Assembly: GCA_009731375.1 (NCBI GenBank)
Contig: BJOX01000216.1
Span: forward strand, 11,566-75,565
Length of the DNA stretch: 64,000 nucleotides
From: Paulinella micropora
Lineage: Eukaryota > Cercozoa > Imbricatea > Euglyphida
Direction: 5' to 3'
The translations under genes were made by a program, and so were the position numbers. The notes beneath the pieces are model-generated. The model was not told where the DNA came from. It did not search any database and saw only the letters and a list, made by a program, of their open reading frames with translations. How positions within the stretch are numbered: position 1 is the first letter of the stretch; each line of letters starts with the position of its first letter. Of this stretch, positions 1-11,286 are shown in pieces.

Positions 1-80
1 GACGATAGGCTCTAATGACACCCCCGCAAGGGCAGTTCCAACACTTCCAGACGGACCGGTATGTTCAATGAAAATACTGG

Positions 81-153
81 TGGCACCGACGGGAATCGAA
101 CTGGCGACAGGGCCCAGATGGTAGAACTTGACCACTGGGCTATCACGGTGTCC
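81..153 (-). repeat. tRNA-like sequence, probable SINE head
   Basis: Read on the minus strand, this stretch has an A-box-like TAGCCCAGTGG and, about 35 nt further on, a B-box-like GTTCGATTCCC, the internal RNA polymerase III promoter elements of tRNAs and tRNA-derived SINEs. The ends GGACACCG and CGGTGCC are nearly complementary, with one extra A. The D and T stems pair poorly, so a functional tRNA is unlikely. An (ATT)n microsatellite abuts its 5' side. A decayed tRNA gene is the alternative. Confidence 0.45.
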
Positions 154-154
154 A

Positions 155-198
<44 letters not shown>

Positions 199-232
199 TG
201 ATGATATGATGATGATGACGAGGATGATGAGG
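155..232. repeat. (AAT)n/(ATG)n microsatellite
   Basis: Uninterrupted AAT triplets grade into GATGAT triplets. Apparent poly-Tyr/poly-Ser reading frames here are a by-product of the repeat. A short G run follows at 246-258. Bases 260-880 hold short (CATA)n tracts and AT-rich DNA with no gene I can support. Confidence 0.9.
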
Positions 233-869
233 ACAAACCAAGAAAGGGGGGGGGGGGGTAAGAAACTGTTAAAGACTTGCCGTTGACTGATCATGTGTTA
301 CCGCTTGATTGAGCTTCCCTCTTGATTCCTATCCTTCTGTCAGGCTGACAACTGCTTCGCCTCCTGAACCGTGTAGGTATTCCCAGGAAAAAGGAAGATT
401 CGGAGAATATGATAAAAATACCTAGCAGTGATGTAAACACATCTCACGCATACAAACATAGAGTGCACGTACATACATACATACATGCGTACATACATAC
501 ATACATACATTTCAGAGATAGAAACAATTCAGGAATACTTACATGCTTATGCATGCGTGTGCATGCGCATACAAACGTATACATACCCAACATACATGTA
601 GACGGTTGTAGATAAGCACATTCTGTCATAAATGCTCATTAATACATACATGCATACATACATGTTTAGAGCAAGCATAAATACCTTTTTTAATCACCCG
701 CTGATACAGATATGCATATATGCATAGATGAGTACGTACCGCATATATTCATGAAAATGTACATGCGTACAAATATACATATATAAACTATGTGCATATG
801 TGCTGTGTGTGAGAGAAATAGTTATGTAAATACGTATGTAAGTACGTACGTACATACGTACTTACGTAA

Positions 870-1011
870 GTAAGTAAGTATGTATGTATGTATGTATGTA
901 TGTATGTATGTACGTATGCATGCATGCATGCATGTATGTATGTATGTGTGTATGTATGTATGTATGTATGTATGCATCAATCTATCAATCTATTAATCTA
1001 TCAATCTATCA

Positions 1012-1062
<51 letters not shown>

Positions 1063-1063
1063 G
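870..1063. repeat. (TGTA)n then (ATCT)n microsatellite
   Basis: About 100 bp of TATG tetramers switch to ATCA/ATCT tetramers. All six frames stay partly open because a 4-bp repeat without stops is read in three frames, giving spurious MYVC and LSIY polypeptides. Confidence 0.9.
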
Positions 1064-1567
1064 ACAGACAGACAATTAGGGGATGGTGTGGGAGTGCTGG
1101 GCCCGTGGTGGGGTGCCCTATGTGTGCCTAGCCATACGCCTATAACTCACATGCCAAATTGGCGACGGGAAGCACAATCCTGTTTCCTCAGGGTGCCCTT
1201 TCTCGCTTGTTGAGCCCGGAATACCACCCACAGTGCTCTGTCGGTTTATGCTAGACTGTCGGTTGTCGATGATGCTCTGCGGAGATGCCACAGTCTCAAA
1301 ACTCCATCTGCTTACTGGGTCCTCTGTAATGGAGGTGGGAGCTCGTTCTGCAAGGGGCGCTTATGGAACGAGCCCTGGCCCCGCCCGGCACTGGGGAGGT
1401 TTGAGCTCTCGATGAGACATGCTGTCGAGAGAGCTCTTCTGGTATCGCCTGTATTAGTCCCTTCCGTGCAAATATCACGGCTTAGCTGGGCATCGGGTAA
1501 ATACTTTGCCCACAGACCCCCTCGGTTGACGAAATCAGAAGCTCCTTTTTTCTGACATTAGTCGATA
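1064..1567. other. unique-looking DNA, no gene recognised
   Basis: GC-richer sequence between two tetranucleotide arrays. Open frames are short, overlap on both strands and match no family I recognise. It could be the 3' part of a retroposon, because an (ATCT)n tail follows, but nothing else supports that. Confidence 0.4.
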
Positions 1568-1571
1568 TCTC

Positions 1572-1650
<79 letters not shown>

Positions 1651-1666
1651 AATCTATCTATCTATC
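1568..1666. repeat. (ATCT)n microsatellite
   Basis: About 24 ATCT tetramers with one ATCA variant. Confidence 0.95.
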
Positions 1667-1990
1667 CAGGAAGCTAGGCACGCGGGCAGTCTGAAGCTAT
1701 GTCTTGCTCACACATCCACACCCCCCTTACAGCCCTGCACCAGCTGTGTTTCGGATTTGTCGCAGCTGGTGCAGCGTGACTGGCCAGTGCTGATGACTAC
1801 CCTTCGTGGGCCCTTGATACACTCTCAAACCGTTCGGGAAAGCCCTAAGAGCCTTCGATACCGCGGCCTGCTGGAAACCGCAAGGTGCAGCAGGCGAGGT
1901 AACGCTCGTCGGAAGGTAAACACTCGAAGGATATGACCACGCAGGGCATAATGGGTGTGAAGCTACCCCGCGCACGGCTCCTAATCGGTT

Positions 1991-2025
1991 GACTACCGCT
2001 CCTCCGCTAAGCGGACCCGGTAGTC
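1991..2025. other. 35-nt nested inverted repeat
   Basis: Outer arms GACTACC and GGTAGTC and inner arms TCCGC and GCGGA around a TAA loop fold into one compact hairpin with a small internal loop. No flanking gene explains it. Confidence 0.55.
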
Positions 2026-2249
2026 ATCCGTCGCCGCTGTCCATTGGTAGCCTGGCAAATGGGACAGGTTCAGAGACTAGATGGGAGTGGGATGTTCCTG
2101 TGTGCAGGTAGGCACATAAGCAGGGAGAATTTAAGGTATAGTCCGGCCGCCGCGAAAGTGGTCACCTTGGATGAAGCTCGAAGGTTGGTGTACCCCTCGG
2201 GCCCGAGCCTTGGCGGGGCACGTGATCACGGACACGTGTCTGGAACCAG

Positions 2250-2319
2250 TCTGAGCCCTCCAGCCAAGGAGGGTTCAGACTGCACATCTCTGAGCCCTCC
2301 AGCCAGAGAGGTTTCAGAC
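2250..2319. repeat. two tandem 30-nt hairpins
   Basis: Two diverged copies, spaced about 39 bp apart, of a sequence in which CTGAGCCCTCC pairs with GGAGGGTTCAG across a short AGCCA loop. The second copy carries substitutions on one arm (AGAGAGGTTTCAG). Tandem structured repeats suggest an RNA- or cruciform-forming tail of an unknown repeat. Confidence 0.55.
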
Positions 2320-2425
2320 TGAATATTTCCGGGGCCTAGTGCCCATCTCCAGCCCGCTGCCCAGCCACCAACTGGTGACGGGGTGGAATGGATGCCTATG
2401 TCTTCGGATATGCAGAGCTGATCGA

Positions 2426-2432
2426 CCAAACA

Positions 2433-2502
<70 letters not shown>

Positions 2503-2554
2503 CCTACCTACCTACCTGCCTGCCTGCCTGCCTGCCTGCCTACCTACCTATCCG

Positions 2555-2595
<41 letters not shown>

Positions 2596-2954
2596 TCTAT
2601 CTTTTCTATCTTTTCTATCTTTTCTATCTCTCCTATCTCTTCTATCTCTTCTATCTCTTCTATCTCTTCTATCTCTTCTACCTCTTCTACCTCTTCTACC
2701 TCTTCTAGCTCTTCTAGCTCTTCTAGCTCTTCTAGCTCTTCTAGCTCTTCTAGCTCTTCTAGCTCTTCTATCTCTTCTATCTCTTCTATCTATTCTATCT
2801 ATTCTATCTATTCTATCTATTCTATCATTCTATCTATCTATCTACCTACCTACCTACCTACCTATCTATCTATCTATCTATCTATCTATCTGTGTATGTA
2901 TGTATGTACATTATGTACGTACATTATGTATGTATGTCTGTCTGTCTGTCTGTC

Positions 2955-2990
<36 letters not shown>

Positions 2991-3035
2991 TGTATGTCTA
3001 TCTATCTATCTATCCATCCATCCATCCATCCATCC

Positions 3036-3071
<36 letters not shown>

Positions 3072-4752
3072 GTGTATGTATGTATGTACATAATGTATGT
3101 ATGTCTGTCTGTCTGTCTGTCTGTATGTATGTATGTATTATGTATTTATGTATATATGTATGGTATGTATGTAACGTACGTAGCGCACGTAGCGTAGCGT
3201 ATGTAGCGCATGTAGCGCATGTCTGTATTTCTGTTTGTATGTTTGTATGTATGTATGTATGTATGTATGTATGCCTGTCGTCTGTCGGTCCGTATATCTG
3301 TATGTATGTATGGATAAGTGTGTATGTATGTATGTATGTATGTATGTATGTATGCATGTATGTATGTATGTATGTCTGTTATGTTATGTTATGTTATGTT
3401 ATGTTATGTTACGTTATGTTACGTTATGTTACGTTATGTTACGTTATGTTACGTTGTTACGTATGTTACGTTATGTTACGTTATGTTACGTTATGTTACG
3501 TTATGTTACGTTACGTTACCTTACGTTACGTCGTTACGTTATGTTACGCTATGTTACGCTATGTTGCGCTATGTCACGTTATGTTACGTTATGTTACGTT
3601 ATGTTACGTTATGTTACGTTATGTTACGTTACGTTACGTTACGTTACGCTATGTTATGTTATGTTACGTTGGGTTAAGTACATACATACATACATACATA
3701 CATACATACAATGTACATACATACATAACATAACATAACATAACACAACATAACATAACATAACATAACATAACATAACATAACATGTATGCATGCATGT
3801 GCATGCATGCAGCATGCATGCATGCATGCATGCATGTATGTATGTATGTATGTATGTATGTATGCATGTACGTATGCATGTATGTGTGTATGTATGTATG
3901 TATGTATGTATGTATTTATGTATACACATGTCATACATACATAATTACATTACATTACATTACATTATATTACATTACCTTACATTACCTTACCTTACCT
4001 TACCTTACCCTTACCTTACCCTTACCCTACATTACCTTACCTTACCTTACCTTACATTACCTTACATTACATTACATTACATTACATTACATTACATCAC
4101 ATTACATTACATTACATACTTACATACTTACATACATACATACATACATCACATACATCACATGTATGTATGTATGTATGTATGTATGTATGTTGTATGT
4201 ATGTATGTATGTATGTATGTATGTATGTATGTATGCATGTATGCATGTATGCACGTATATATGTATGTACGTATGTATGTATGCATGTATGTATGTACGT
4301 GTGTATGTATGTATGTATGTATGTATATTACATTACATTACATTACATTACATACTTACATACATACTAAATACATACATACATACATACATACATCACA
4401 TACATCACATGTATGTATGTATGTATGTATACATGTATGTATGTATGTATGTATGTATGTATGTATGTATGTACCTATGTATGTATGTATGTATGTACAT
4501 ACATCACATACTTCATATGTATGAATGTATGTATATGTATGTATATGTATGTATGTATGTATGTATGTATATGTATATATTTATGTATGTATGTATTTGT
4601 ATGCATGTATGTATGTATGTATGTATGCATATTACATTACATTACATTACATTACATTACATTACATTACATTACATTAAATTACATTACCTTACATTAC
4701 ATTACATTACATTACATTGCATACATACTACATACATACATACATACATACA

Positions 4753-4783
<31 letters not shown>

Positions 4784-5257
4784 GTTACATACATACATAC
4801 ATCACATGTATGTATGTATGTATGTATGTCATATGTATATTACATTACATTACATTACATTACATTACATTACATTACATTACCTTACCTTAGATTACAT
4901 TACATTACATTACATTACATTACACACATACATACTACATACATACATACAATGTACATACATACATACATATGTTACATACATACATACATCACATGTA
5001 TGTACATACATATGTATGTATGTATGCATGCATGCATGCATGCATGCATGTATGTATGTATGTATGTACATATGTATGTATGTATGTATGTATGTATATA
5101 CGTATGTATGTATGTGCGTATGTATGTATATATGTATGTATGAAGCAGAAGCAGGAAGCAGGAAGCAGGAAGCAGCAGGAAGCAGGAAGCAGGAAGAAGG
5201 AAGAAGGAAGGAGGAAGAAGGAAGGTATGTATGTATGTATGTATGTATGTATGTATG

Positions 5258-5288
<31 letters not shown>

Positions 5289-5340
5289 CATATGTATGTA
5301 CACATATGTATGTATGTATGTATGTGCATGTATGTGCGTG
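2426..5340. repeat. 2.9-kb compound microsatellite with higher-order structure
   Basis: Successive arrays of ATCT, CCTG/CCTA, CTATCTCTTCT-type, TATG, TTATG/TTACG, CATAA, ATTAC and CATA, then a GCAGGAA/GGAAGAA array at about 5143-5224 and a final TATG array. From about 4100 a module recurs four times: (CATA)n, then a CATCACATG core, then (TATG)n, then (ATTAC)n. Arms on both sides of the core are complementary, so each module is an imperfect palindrome. The long predicted polypeptides here (up to about 460 residues) are repeat artefacts. Confidence 0.9.
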
Positions 5341-5527
5341 TATTCAGGTTGCTTGGAATTCCTCTCTCAAACTCGTCCTCTTTAGTACTCTTTTCCCCTC
5401 TTCCCTGCATCCTTTGGAGTCCCTCCTCCAAAGTAAACTTGGGGAATGCTTTTGACCAGACTAGCGTAGGTGCCATAAGCAAGCAATAAAGAATGAAAAT
5501 TCTTGAACGGCCGTTACGTGAACTCAT
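5338..5527 (-). CDS. possible first exon of a secreted or ER-targeted host protein
   Basis: From an ATG at 5527 the frame encodes basic residues, then a hydrophobic stretch (RIFILYCLLMAPTLVWS) typical of a signal peptide, then about 40 charged residues (KFTLEEGLQRMQGRGEKST) before it runs into the CATA array. The non-repetitive part looks like real protein. The frame then continues into microsatellite translation, so if this is a gene the repeat is probably intronic. I see no convincing splice donor and do not recognise the protein. An accidental frame is the main alternative. Confidence 0.3.
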
Positions 5528-5615
5528 CCTTTTTTTACAGTGATTTGTCGCAAATTTTTCATCGATTTTTTTTATTTTCGGACCTTTGGATCTATTAGCT
5601 AACGTACTGCTTCAT

Positions 5616-5620
<5 letters not shown>

Positions 5621-5667
<47 letters not shown>

Positions 5668-5890
5668 NNNNNNNNNNNNNNNNNNNNNNNNNNNNNNNNN
5701 NNNNNNNNNNNNNNNNNNNNNNNNNNNNNNNNNNNNNNNNNNNNNNNNNNNNNNNNNNNNNNNNNNNNNNNNNNNNNNNNNNNNNNNNNNNNNNNNNNNN
5801 NNNNNNNNNNNNNNNNNNNNNNNNNNNNNNNNNNNNNNNNNNNNNNNNCCCCCCCCCCCCCCCCACCCCCCCGCTCCCCCCCCCTCCCGG
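5621..5890. other. poly-C run with assembly gap
   Basis: Long C homopolymer on both sides of a run of N (5668-5848), then C-rich sequence. This is a sequencing drop-out in a homopolymer. Its true length is unknown. Confidence 0.95.
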
Positions 5891-6445
5891 AGGGATTAAA
5901 ATATAATTTTTGTAATTAATAAAAACATACTAATGTTAACACGACGAAATTAAAATATGATATATTTTACTAGTTTCAACTCGCGATCCTACGCGTGCTG
6001 GAAAAAAAATCTTAAAACAAACAACGACTTGAAAAAAGAAATGAATGGACGAAAAGAATGTAAGGATTGTTTGTGCAGGAACTAGTTAGTCAATATTGAA
6101 GAATTGTATCTTTGAAACCAATCAAGTTGTAAAAGCTAACAGGTGAGGTGCCGAGCCAATTGAAAGCGAATCCTTCCAATGCTAGCAATGGGACAAACTC
6201 AAAAATCCAAAGCATGAATTTCCATGAAACAGAAATATTTAATATTTTGGAAGTTTATTTATTACAAAAATTCATATTGATTACCGTTTGGGAACAATGA
6301 ATGAAATCAAAGAATGCTCAAAAACCCTAAATCTGAACCGAAAACAGTAACAACCATCATCAAAACTGTCAATGTGAACTGAAAAACAACGTGCACTGCA
6401 TTGTGTTTTACTAGGATCCAGGAGGAAGAAGAAGCCCCCGACTGA
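5891..6445. other. AT-rich stretch, nothing recognised
   Basis: AT-rich DNA with many stops on both strands and no repeat or gene I can support. Confidence 0.5.
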
Positions 6446-6784
6446 ATGTCATCAGAAAACCGAAGCTGCCATATGGACGCAGGCCGCGGGCGCCATTTGC
6501 TACTCTGCAATTCTTTGAGACCTCCTGAACGCAAAGACTGCTACACTAAGTCGGAGGTGACAGTAGATGCTGATTCTGAAAATTATGACACATCACTGTC
6601 AGAACTGTCTGAAGTGTCTCCAGCTTCGCTCTGTGCGATACAGTCAGTGTCCTCACCATCAGAGAAGGTGCCTCACCTCGGCTGCGTCTTCAGCGAGGGG
6701 GATGCAAAAAGAGTTTCTGGGATGGATGTGCCTTGCCATCCTGCGGTTCATCCCCAGAAAACATGGAGGACGATGCACTACTGA
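6446..6784 (+). CDS. unidentified ORF, 112 codons
   Basis: Serine- and acid-rich predicted protein (DSENYDTSLSELSEVSPAS) with no recognisable domain. An overlapping frame is also open. It could be a host exon or chance. Nothing nearby suggests a function. Confidence 0.2.
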   Translation: MSSENRSCHMDAGRGRHLLLCNSLRPPERKDCYTKSEVTVDADSENYDTSLSELSEVSPASLCAIQSVSSPSEKVPHLGCVFSEGDAKRVSGMDVPCHPAVHPQKTWRTMHY

Positions 6785-6841
6785 GACTTGTCACACCTGA
6801 ATCCACACTGGCCAAATCAACTCTTTCATCTGGATCGTCAA

Positions 6842-7087
6842 CTAGTCTTCAATTGCGGCACGAACAGTCACTAGGCAGTTCAAAACAGTGAGTCGACGAC
6901 ACTGATCCACGTTTTGTGCAAACTTCGACAACACTTCATTCATGACCTCGACCTTTAGATCGAATGCAACAAGTTTTTGTTTTATGTCTTCTTTCGAATC
7001 CCAGTCAAGTGCAGCCCCGGCTGGGTACATTCTCACACTGTCATGAACAATGTTCTCAATCAGATTAGAGAAGTTGAAGCAATGTGG
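6842..7087 (-). CDS. unidentified ORF or exon, about 80 codons
   Basis: The minus-strand frame reads as well-mixed globular sequence (LDWDSKEDIKQKLVAFDLKV, NVDQCRRLTVLNCLVTV), helix-rich, ending at a stop near 6842. Upstream it stays open to about 7087 without a clear start, so it may be an exon or a fragment. I do not recognise the family. Confidence 0.3.
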   Translation of the reverse strand, partial: PHCFNFSNLIENIVHDSVRMYPAGAALDWDSKEDIKQKLVAFDLKVEVMNEVLSKFAQNVDQCRRLTVLNCLVTVRAAIED

Positions 7088-7561
7088 ACTTCCTCACCGC
7101 GAGGTTCGATCTTTTAGCCTTGGGACTCAGACGTTGTTCCAGGAATCCTATTCATTTCCGACGTTACCCGGAGTTACCATTACTTGGGTAGTTTGATTTG
7201 TCATAGGGACTGTTAATACAAATTCCACTTGATTATTTAGTGACACAGCGGACACTATACTTTGCCACTCTAGTTGCAGTATTAAATTAATCAGTTTTAG
7301 AAATAATTTCTAGATAAGTAACCAGTACTAAAGATACAGTCATTTTATTTATCTTTACCTTAGTGAAGTTATCCTTATCGTAGTTTTGTGATGCAGCTAG
7401 TTATAGTTCTCAGAAATCACTTTATTAAATTGCAGTCCCTTAGTTTAGTGACGGTGTGAGACTGACCTAGGTAAATGCCTCTCTAAATGATCACACTGAG
7501 TTGCTCAAAGGTTGTGAGCCTTGAGGCCGATAAGGGAATCAGCTTCTCACTGAAGCAAACA
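7088..7561. other. AT-rich non-coding stretch, possibly an LTR or leader
   Basis: No gene seen. Its position just before a gag-like start would suit an LTR and untranslated leader, but I found no second copy in the window. Confidence 0.3.
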
Positions 7562-7690
7562 ATGAGTGCAATACCCATCTTAGATGGGAACAATAGGGGA
7601 TACTCTGACTTTAGGTACAAGTTAGAGAACTATGCTGAAATTTGTGATGATAAGCCGGAAACGACAGTACAAGTGTGTTGTATTGTCTGA
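7562..7690 (+). pseudogene. copia Gag N-terminal remnant
   Basis: The 42-residue frame contains IPILDGNNRGYSDFRYKLEN, which resembles the conserved start of copia Gag (I-x-L-x-G-x-N-Y-x-x-W-x-x-x-M-x-x-Y), where the polyprotein begins. It stops after 42 codons and nothing downstream continues the gene. Weak similarity only. Confidence 0.3.
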
Positions 7691-7870
7691 GAACGAATGT
7701 GAATGTCTGTGAAGTCTGTAATGGTATGACATAAGAAATGTGACGTGGTTCGTATGTGTATGCGGATCCGTTACGAATGTATTCGTCTGACTCCTTTCCG
7801 ACGTGACACACAACCAAATACACTCTACCCCCTTCTCCTACTGCTGTGTACTGTCCTCACACCGTTGTTA

Positions 7871-8144
7871 TTGCTGTTGACATTCAAGACAACAAAAAAA
7901 ATTGATTTTTCTGTTTTGGTTGGAATTTCAGTTTTGGTTGGAATTTTGATTTTGGGTGAAAATTTGAATTTTTCAAATTAACTGCTATATTCGTCCGCAA
8001 AATATCGTAAATTTTCGCGAAATGTTACCGTTAAATTTGAAAATTTGAATTTTTGTCACAAAAATGAAAAACTGTCACAAAAATGAAAATCTGACACAAA
8101 AATGAAAAACTAATTTTTGTTGTTGTCTTGAATGTCAACAGCAA
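7871..8144. mobile_element. 274-bp MITE, copy 1
   Basis: Begins TTGCTGTTGACATTCAAGAC and ends with its reverse complement, giving terminal inverted repeats of about 28 bp. Flanked by TA on both sides (7869-7870 and 8145-8146), the target-site duplication of Tc1/mariner-type transposases. Internal sequence is AT-rich and non-coding with short repeats of TCACAAAAATGAAAA. Nearly identical to the copy 335 bp downstream. Confidence 0.88.
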
Positions 8145-8479
8145 TATTAATATTATTTTTTTTTTTTTTTTTTTTTAAACCGTTGTAAGTGACAACTTTC
8201 AGCATTTGATGCCGGCCGGCATCCAGTAGCACTGGAACATAGACATTATATATTTAATGATTATAATAATAATGAACGCTTGCCGCTTTTCGCTGAAATC
8301 TCAGTTGTTCACCCTAGCTTTTATTAATATATACTGATTTCCGCTTAACTACTTTTAATATAATAATGATGCCCCGTTCGCCTTCTTACATGCTTCCTTT
8401 TCAGCTCTACTACGATTTGAAAAGCAAGCGTTCTTCAATTATCATAAGTTCAAAGTCGTTAAGTGGAACTTCAAAAGTA

Positions 8480-8753
8480 TTGCTGTTGACATTCAAGACA
8501 ACAAAAAAAATTGATTTTTCTGTTTTGGTTGGAATTTCAGTTTTGGTTGGAATTTTGATTTTGGGTGAAAATTTGAATTTTTCAAATTAACTGCTATATT
8601 CGTCCGCAAAATATCGTAAATTTTTGCGAAATGTTACCGTTAAATTTGAAAATTTGAATTTTTGTCACAAAAATGAAAAACTGTCACAAAAATGGAAATC
8701 TGACACAAAAATGAAAAACTAATTTTTGTTGTTGTCTTGAATGTCAACAGCAA
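8480..8753. mobile_element. 274-bp MITE, copy 2
   Basis: Same orientation, same length and same ends as copy 1, with TA at 8478-8479 and 8754-8755. I see only a few substitutions between the copies (for example TTTTCGCG against TTTTTGCG), so both inserted recently or one seeded the other locally. No transposase is present in the window. Confidence 0.88.
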
Positions 8754-8755
8754 TA

Positions 8756-9851
8756 CTGTTTGCAGTGTTGTGTGGGAAGAGAAGATAATGGTTGGGTATC
8801 ATACCGTAAAGGTTTCAACAGTGATAATGCACTGAGTGTTTGTTTGCAACACATTCTATCCACAGTTTGTGTGTGGCAAAAGCGTGAGCAAAATAGGTAC
8901 AGAACACACACCTCCTCCCTCTATGTTCCTCTATCATTCTTGTGTAATGAATCCTCTCTCCTTATATATATTATACTTTGCAAAAAATAGGGTTAGCGAG
9001 CTGGTCCAATCAGCGTAAAAGGAACTGAGCAGCCCCCCCCCCCCCGGGTATGGGACTCGGCGTAAAAGGAAGCAGGCCCCCCCCGGGTATGGGACTCCAC
9101 TTTTGCCTGTTCTGGTCGAAAAGAATATATTTAATTATTCCTATCCTTTAATACAACCAATTCGAGCCGCTCCGCTAATAACCCAATCTTCTGAGCTTAT
9201 ATAATAAATGTCAAAGATGGTGCACCGGAAAAATGTGAGAGACTAGCGGAGCAAAAAACAACCAATGCAAACAGTAGCCTTCAGCCAATTCCCGTTGTCC
9301 GGTCTAACGATAATATATTCCGGTCGAAACAGTGTAACGGCCGCTTTTAGTAATATTATTAATATCGTTACCAGGTTAAGAGGGTTAGTTGTTATGATCA
9401 TATTTTCATATCTACACTACTTCCGATTTCCCTCATATCTGTATTAAATACATCAGTAACGGTTATATTAATTACGGTAAATAATGTTTAATTTGATCAA
9501 CTCTGAATAATGTTTTCCATATCATTACCTGTATTTTACCACTTTACTTTTAACGTATAAACCGGTGTGATTAGTCCAACAGCTTCACATCCCTGAACTG
9601 ACCGAGCTTGGTACCTTATGCCTTAGATCATATGTCTTGATCAACAGTTGGTCCCGTAACTCATATAGACAATAGACAACCTAGCAAGCACGCTCCCAAA
9701 GAGGCACGGGGTCAGTTCAGAGAGCGGTTTCTACACCCTTGTTGATCTTATCATTATTAAACTACTGATTAGGTATTGAAGTACTTTCTGACGTCGCTGA
9801 CGACTAGATCATCCGTATTTGCATCATCTTTAATTAAGCGGAAACATAGTC
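8756..9851. other. no gene; short C-rich direct repeat; probable retroelement leader
   Basis: Two copies of a unit containing CCCCCCGGGTATGGGACTC lie at about 9031-9098, separated by GGCGTAAAAGGAA. The remaining AT-rich DNA up to 9851 immediately precedes a copia gag start and probably includes its LTR or leader, although I could not define LTR ends. Confidence 0.4.
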
Positions 9852-11286
9852 ATGGCAGGTCGTGAGCCAGCCATTACTAAGCTAACGCTTAAGGTTCCCC
9901 GCCTCCCAACTCACGTCTCTCGAAGCATCGATCACGCCTACGAGTTCGACAGCTTCCGCTGGAGCACGCTACAGTTTTGCGAGGGAGTGGACCCAAGGTT
10001 CCTGATCTTCCTGCGAGATGCCAACTCGCCTGCTGACGAACGCTGAGATGAAGCTGATTATTACACCTGACGTTGCCCCTGCCCCACCCGCGGTAGACCC
10101 TCACGCTGACTTGAGACTAGCTGTTTTTGCGCTGCCCGCAAACCCCACGTTTGAACAACTGTAGAATTGTTTTGACCCACTAACTCGATTGAAACCGATA
10201 GTGAAGACAAGATCGGTAATTGCTCAATCTGTGAATGGACACCCTGCTATGGTTGCTATCCGGTCTGCCGGAAGAGAGCCACATGAGATGTGGGCTGCTC
10301 TGATAGCTGAATTTGGTCAAATGGGTACTCTGAGTACTGCCCAACTCCAAGCAGAACACGTTGCGGATCAACTAGCCCCAACCGCTGATGTTGAGAAATG
10401 GATTAAGTTTTTCAAGTGGCGACTTGCAAAGATTTCAGACACACAACATTTCGACGAAGTGTATAAACGCAATGAGCTTATTCTCAAGCTCAACAACGCT
10501 AAGCACACCAATATTGGTTCTAAAGTTCCCCAACGTTACTATACCCCTATTAATGACGTGGACAGGCCCACTTTCAGGCAGCTTTGTAGCTATGTTAAGT
10601 CGCAGGCTAACACAAGCTGACAAACTGTCAGACAGCATTGCCAAACTTTCCCTCTCCTACGACAAAAAGACACTCCTGTTTTATGCTCGTGAGAACCGCG
10701 AAAGGAAGCCAATCAAATGCCACATTTGCCGCGGTCCACATAAGATCAGGGAATGTCAAAACAAATGCGTCCCCTTACCTCCACCTCAAAAACCTTGCGC
10801 TCAATTCCCTTGGCATCGCCCCTATGCGGATTGCCCCTCCGACGCGAGATTTATGGTATTGGACGTAGTTGTTCACGTTTCCCTAGCCCTCACCGGTCCC
10901 GTAGCCCTCACTGGTCCAGAAGCCCCGGCACGTCTCGACGTAGCCAACCTGAAAGAGGTCTCTCTCCTAACCGTAGCCGGGTGCACTTCGCTGAAGACCT
11001 GGAAGAACAGATTGAGGGTGATGACAATCACGACAACACTGATCCGGAAGACGGTTGGTGTGGACTCATGGAAGATGAGAATATAGAGGAATGCTTAGAA
11101 GAACTAAAGCAAGAAGAAGAAAAAGATCTCGCTGAAATTCAACTTCTTTTCGCAAACGTAGAGAGGTTACCTCCAGACACGATGCCAGGTGTCACTACGT
11201 CACATTCAGTGCCCCCGGTAGCTCTCGTTCCCCCACTCGGCGGTGCTTCTTCATCTGGACCAGCCAGACAGCTGTTCCCTGCGTAA
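9852..11286 (+). pseudogene. copia-type gag, frame-broken
   Basis: Three successive frames make up one Gag. The first 64 codons (RWSTLQFCEGVDPRFLIFLR) match the start of the minus-strand gag at 18.2 kb (RWSTLQFLMGLDPKLLIIPR). About 10189-10620 gives the capsid-like part (GREPHEMWAALIAEFGQMGT), and around 10710 a zinc knuckle reads CHICRGPHKIRECQNKC. The last part (to 11286) is Ser-Arg-rich and then acidic. At least two frameshifts separate the pieces and no protease, integrase or RT follows on this strand, so the element is truncated. Function in life would be the virus-like particle shell and RNA binding. Confidence 0.75.

Larger units (their letters stand above)
1667..2425. other. non-coding-looking stretch with hairpins
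   Basis: No convincing coding sequence. It holds a compact inverted repeat at 1991-2025 (GACTACC/GGTAGTC enclosing TCCGC/GCGGA) and two tandem hairpins at 2250-2319. The sequence ends directly at the large microsatellite block. It may be the structured tail of a retroposon, which is inference. Confidence 0.4.

Noticed and set aside
81-153. A functional tRNA gene
   Set aside because: Acceptor pairing has a bulge and the D and T stems do not pair well; a SINE head fits better.
3990-4060. CCCTTA/CCTTA runs resembling telomeric repeats
   Set aside because: They are variants inside the ATTAC/CTTAC array, irregular in phase and internal to the block.
2339-5290. Long open frames (up to about 460 codons) rich in [12 protein letters not shown] or TLHY
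   Set aside because: They are translations of stop-free tetra- and pentanucleotide repeats, open on both strands and in several frames.
5586-5906. Proline-rich or glycine-rich frames across N runs (also 27231-28080)
   Set aside because: Homopolymer C and unknown bases produce them; no protein evidence.
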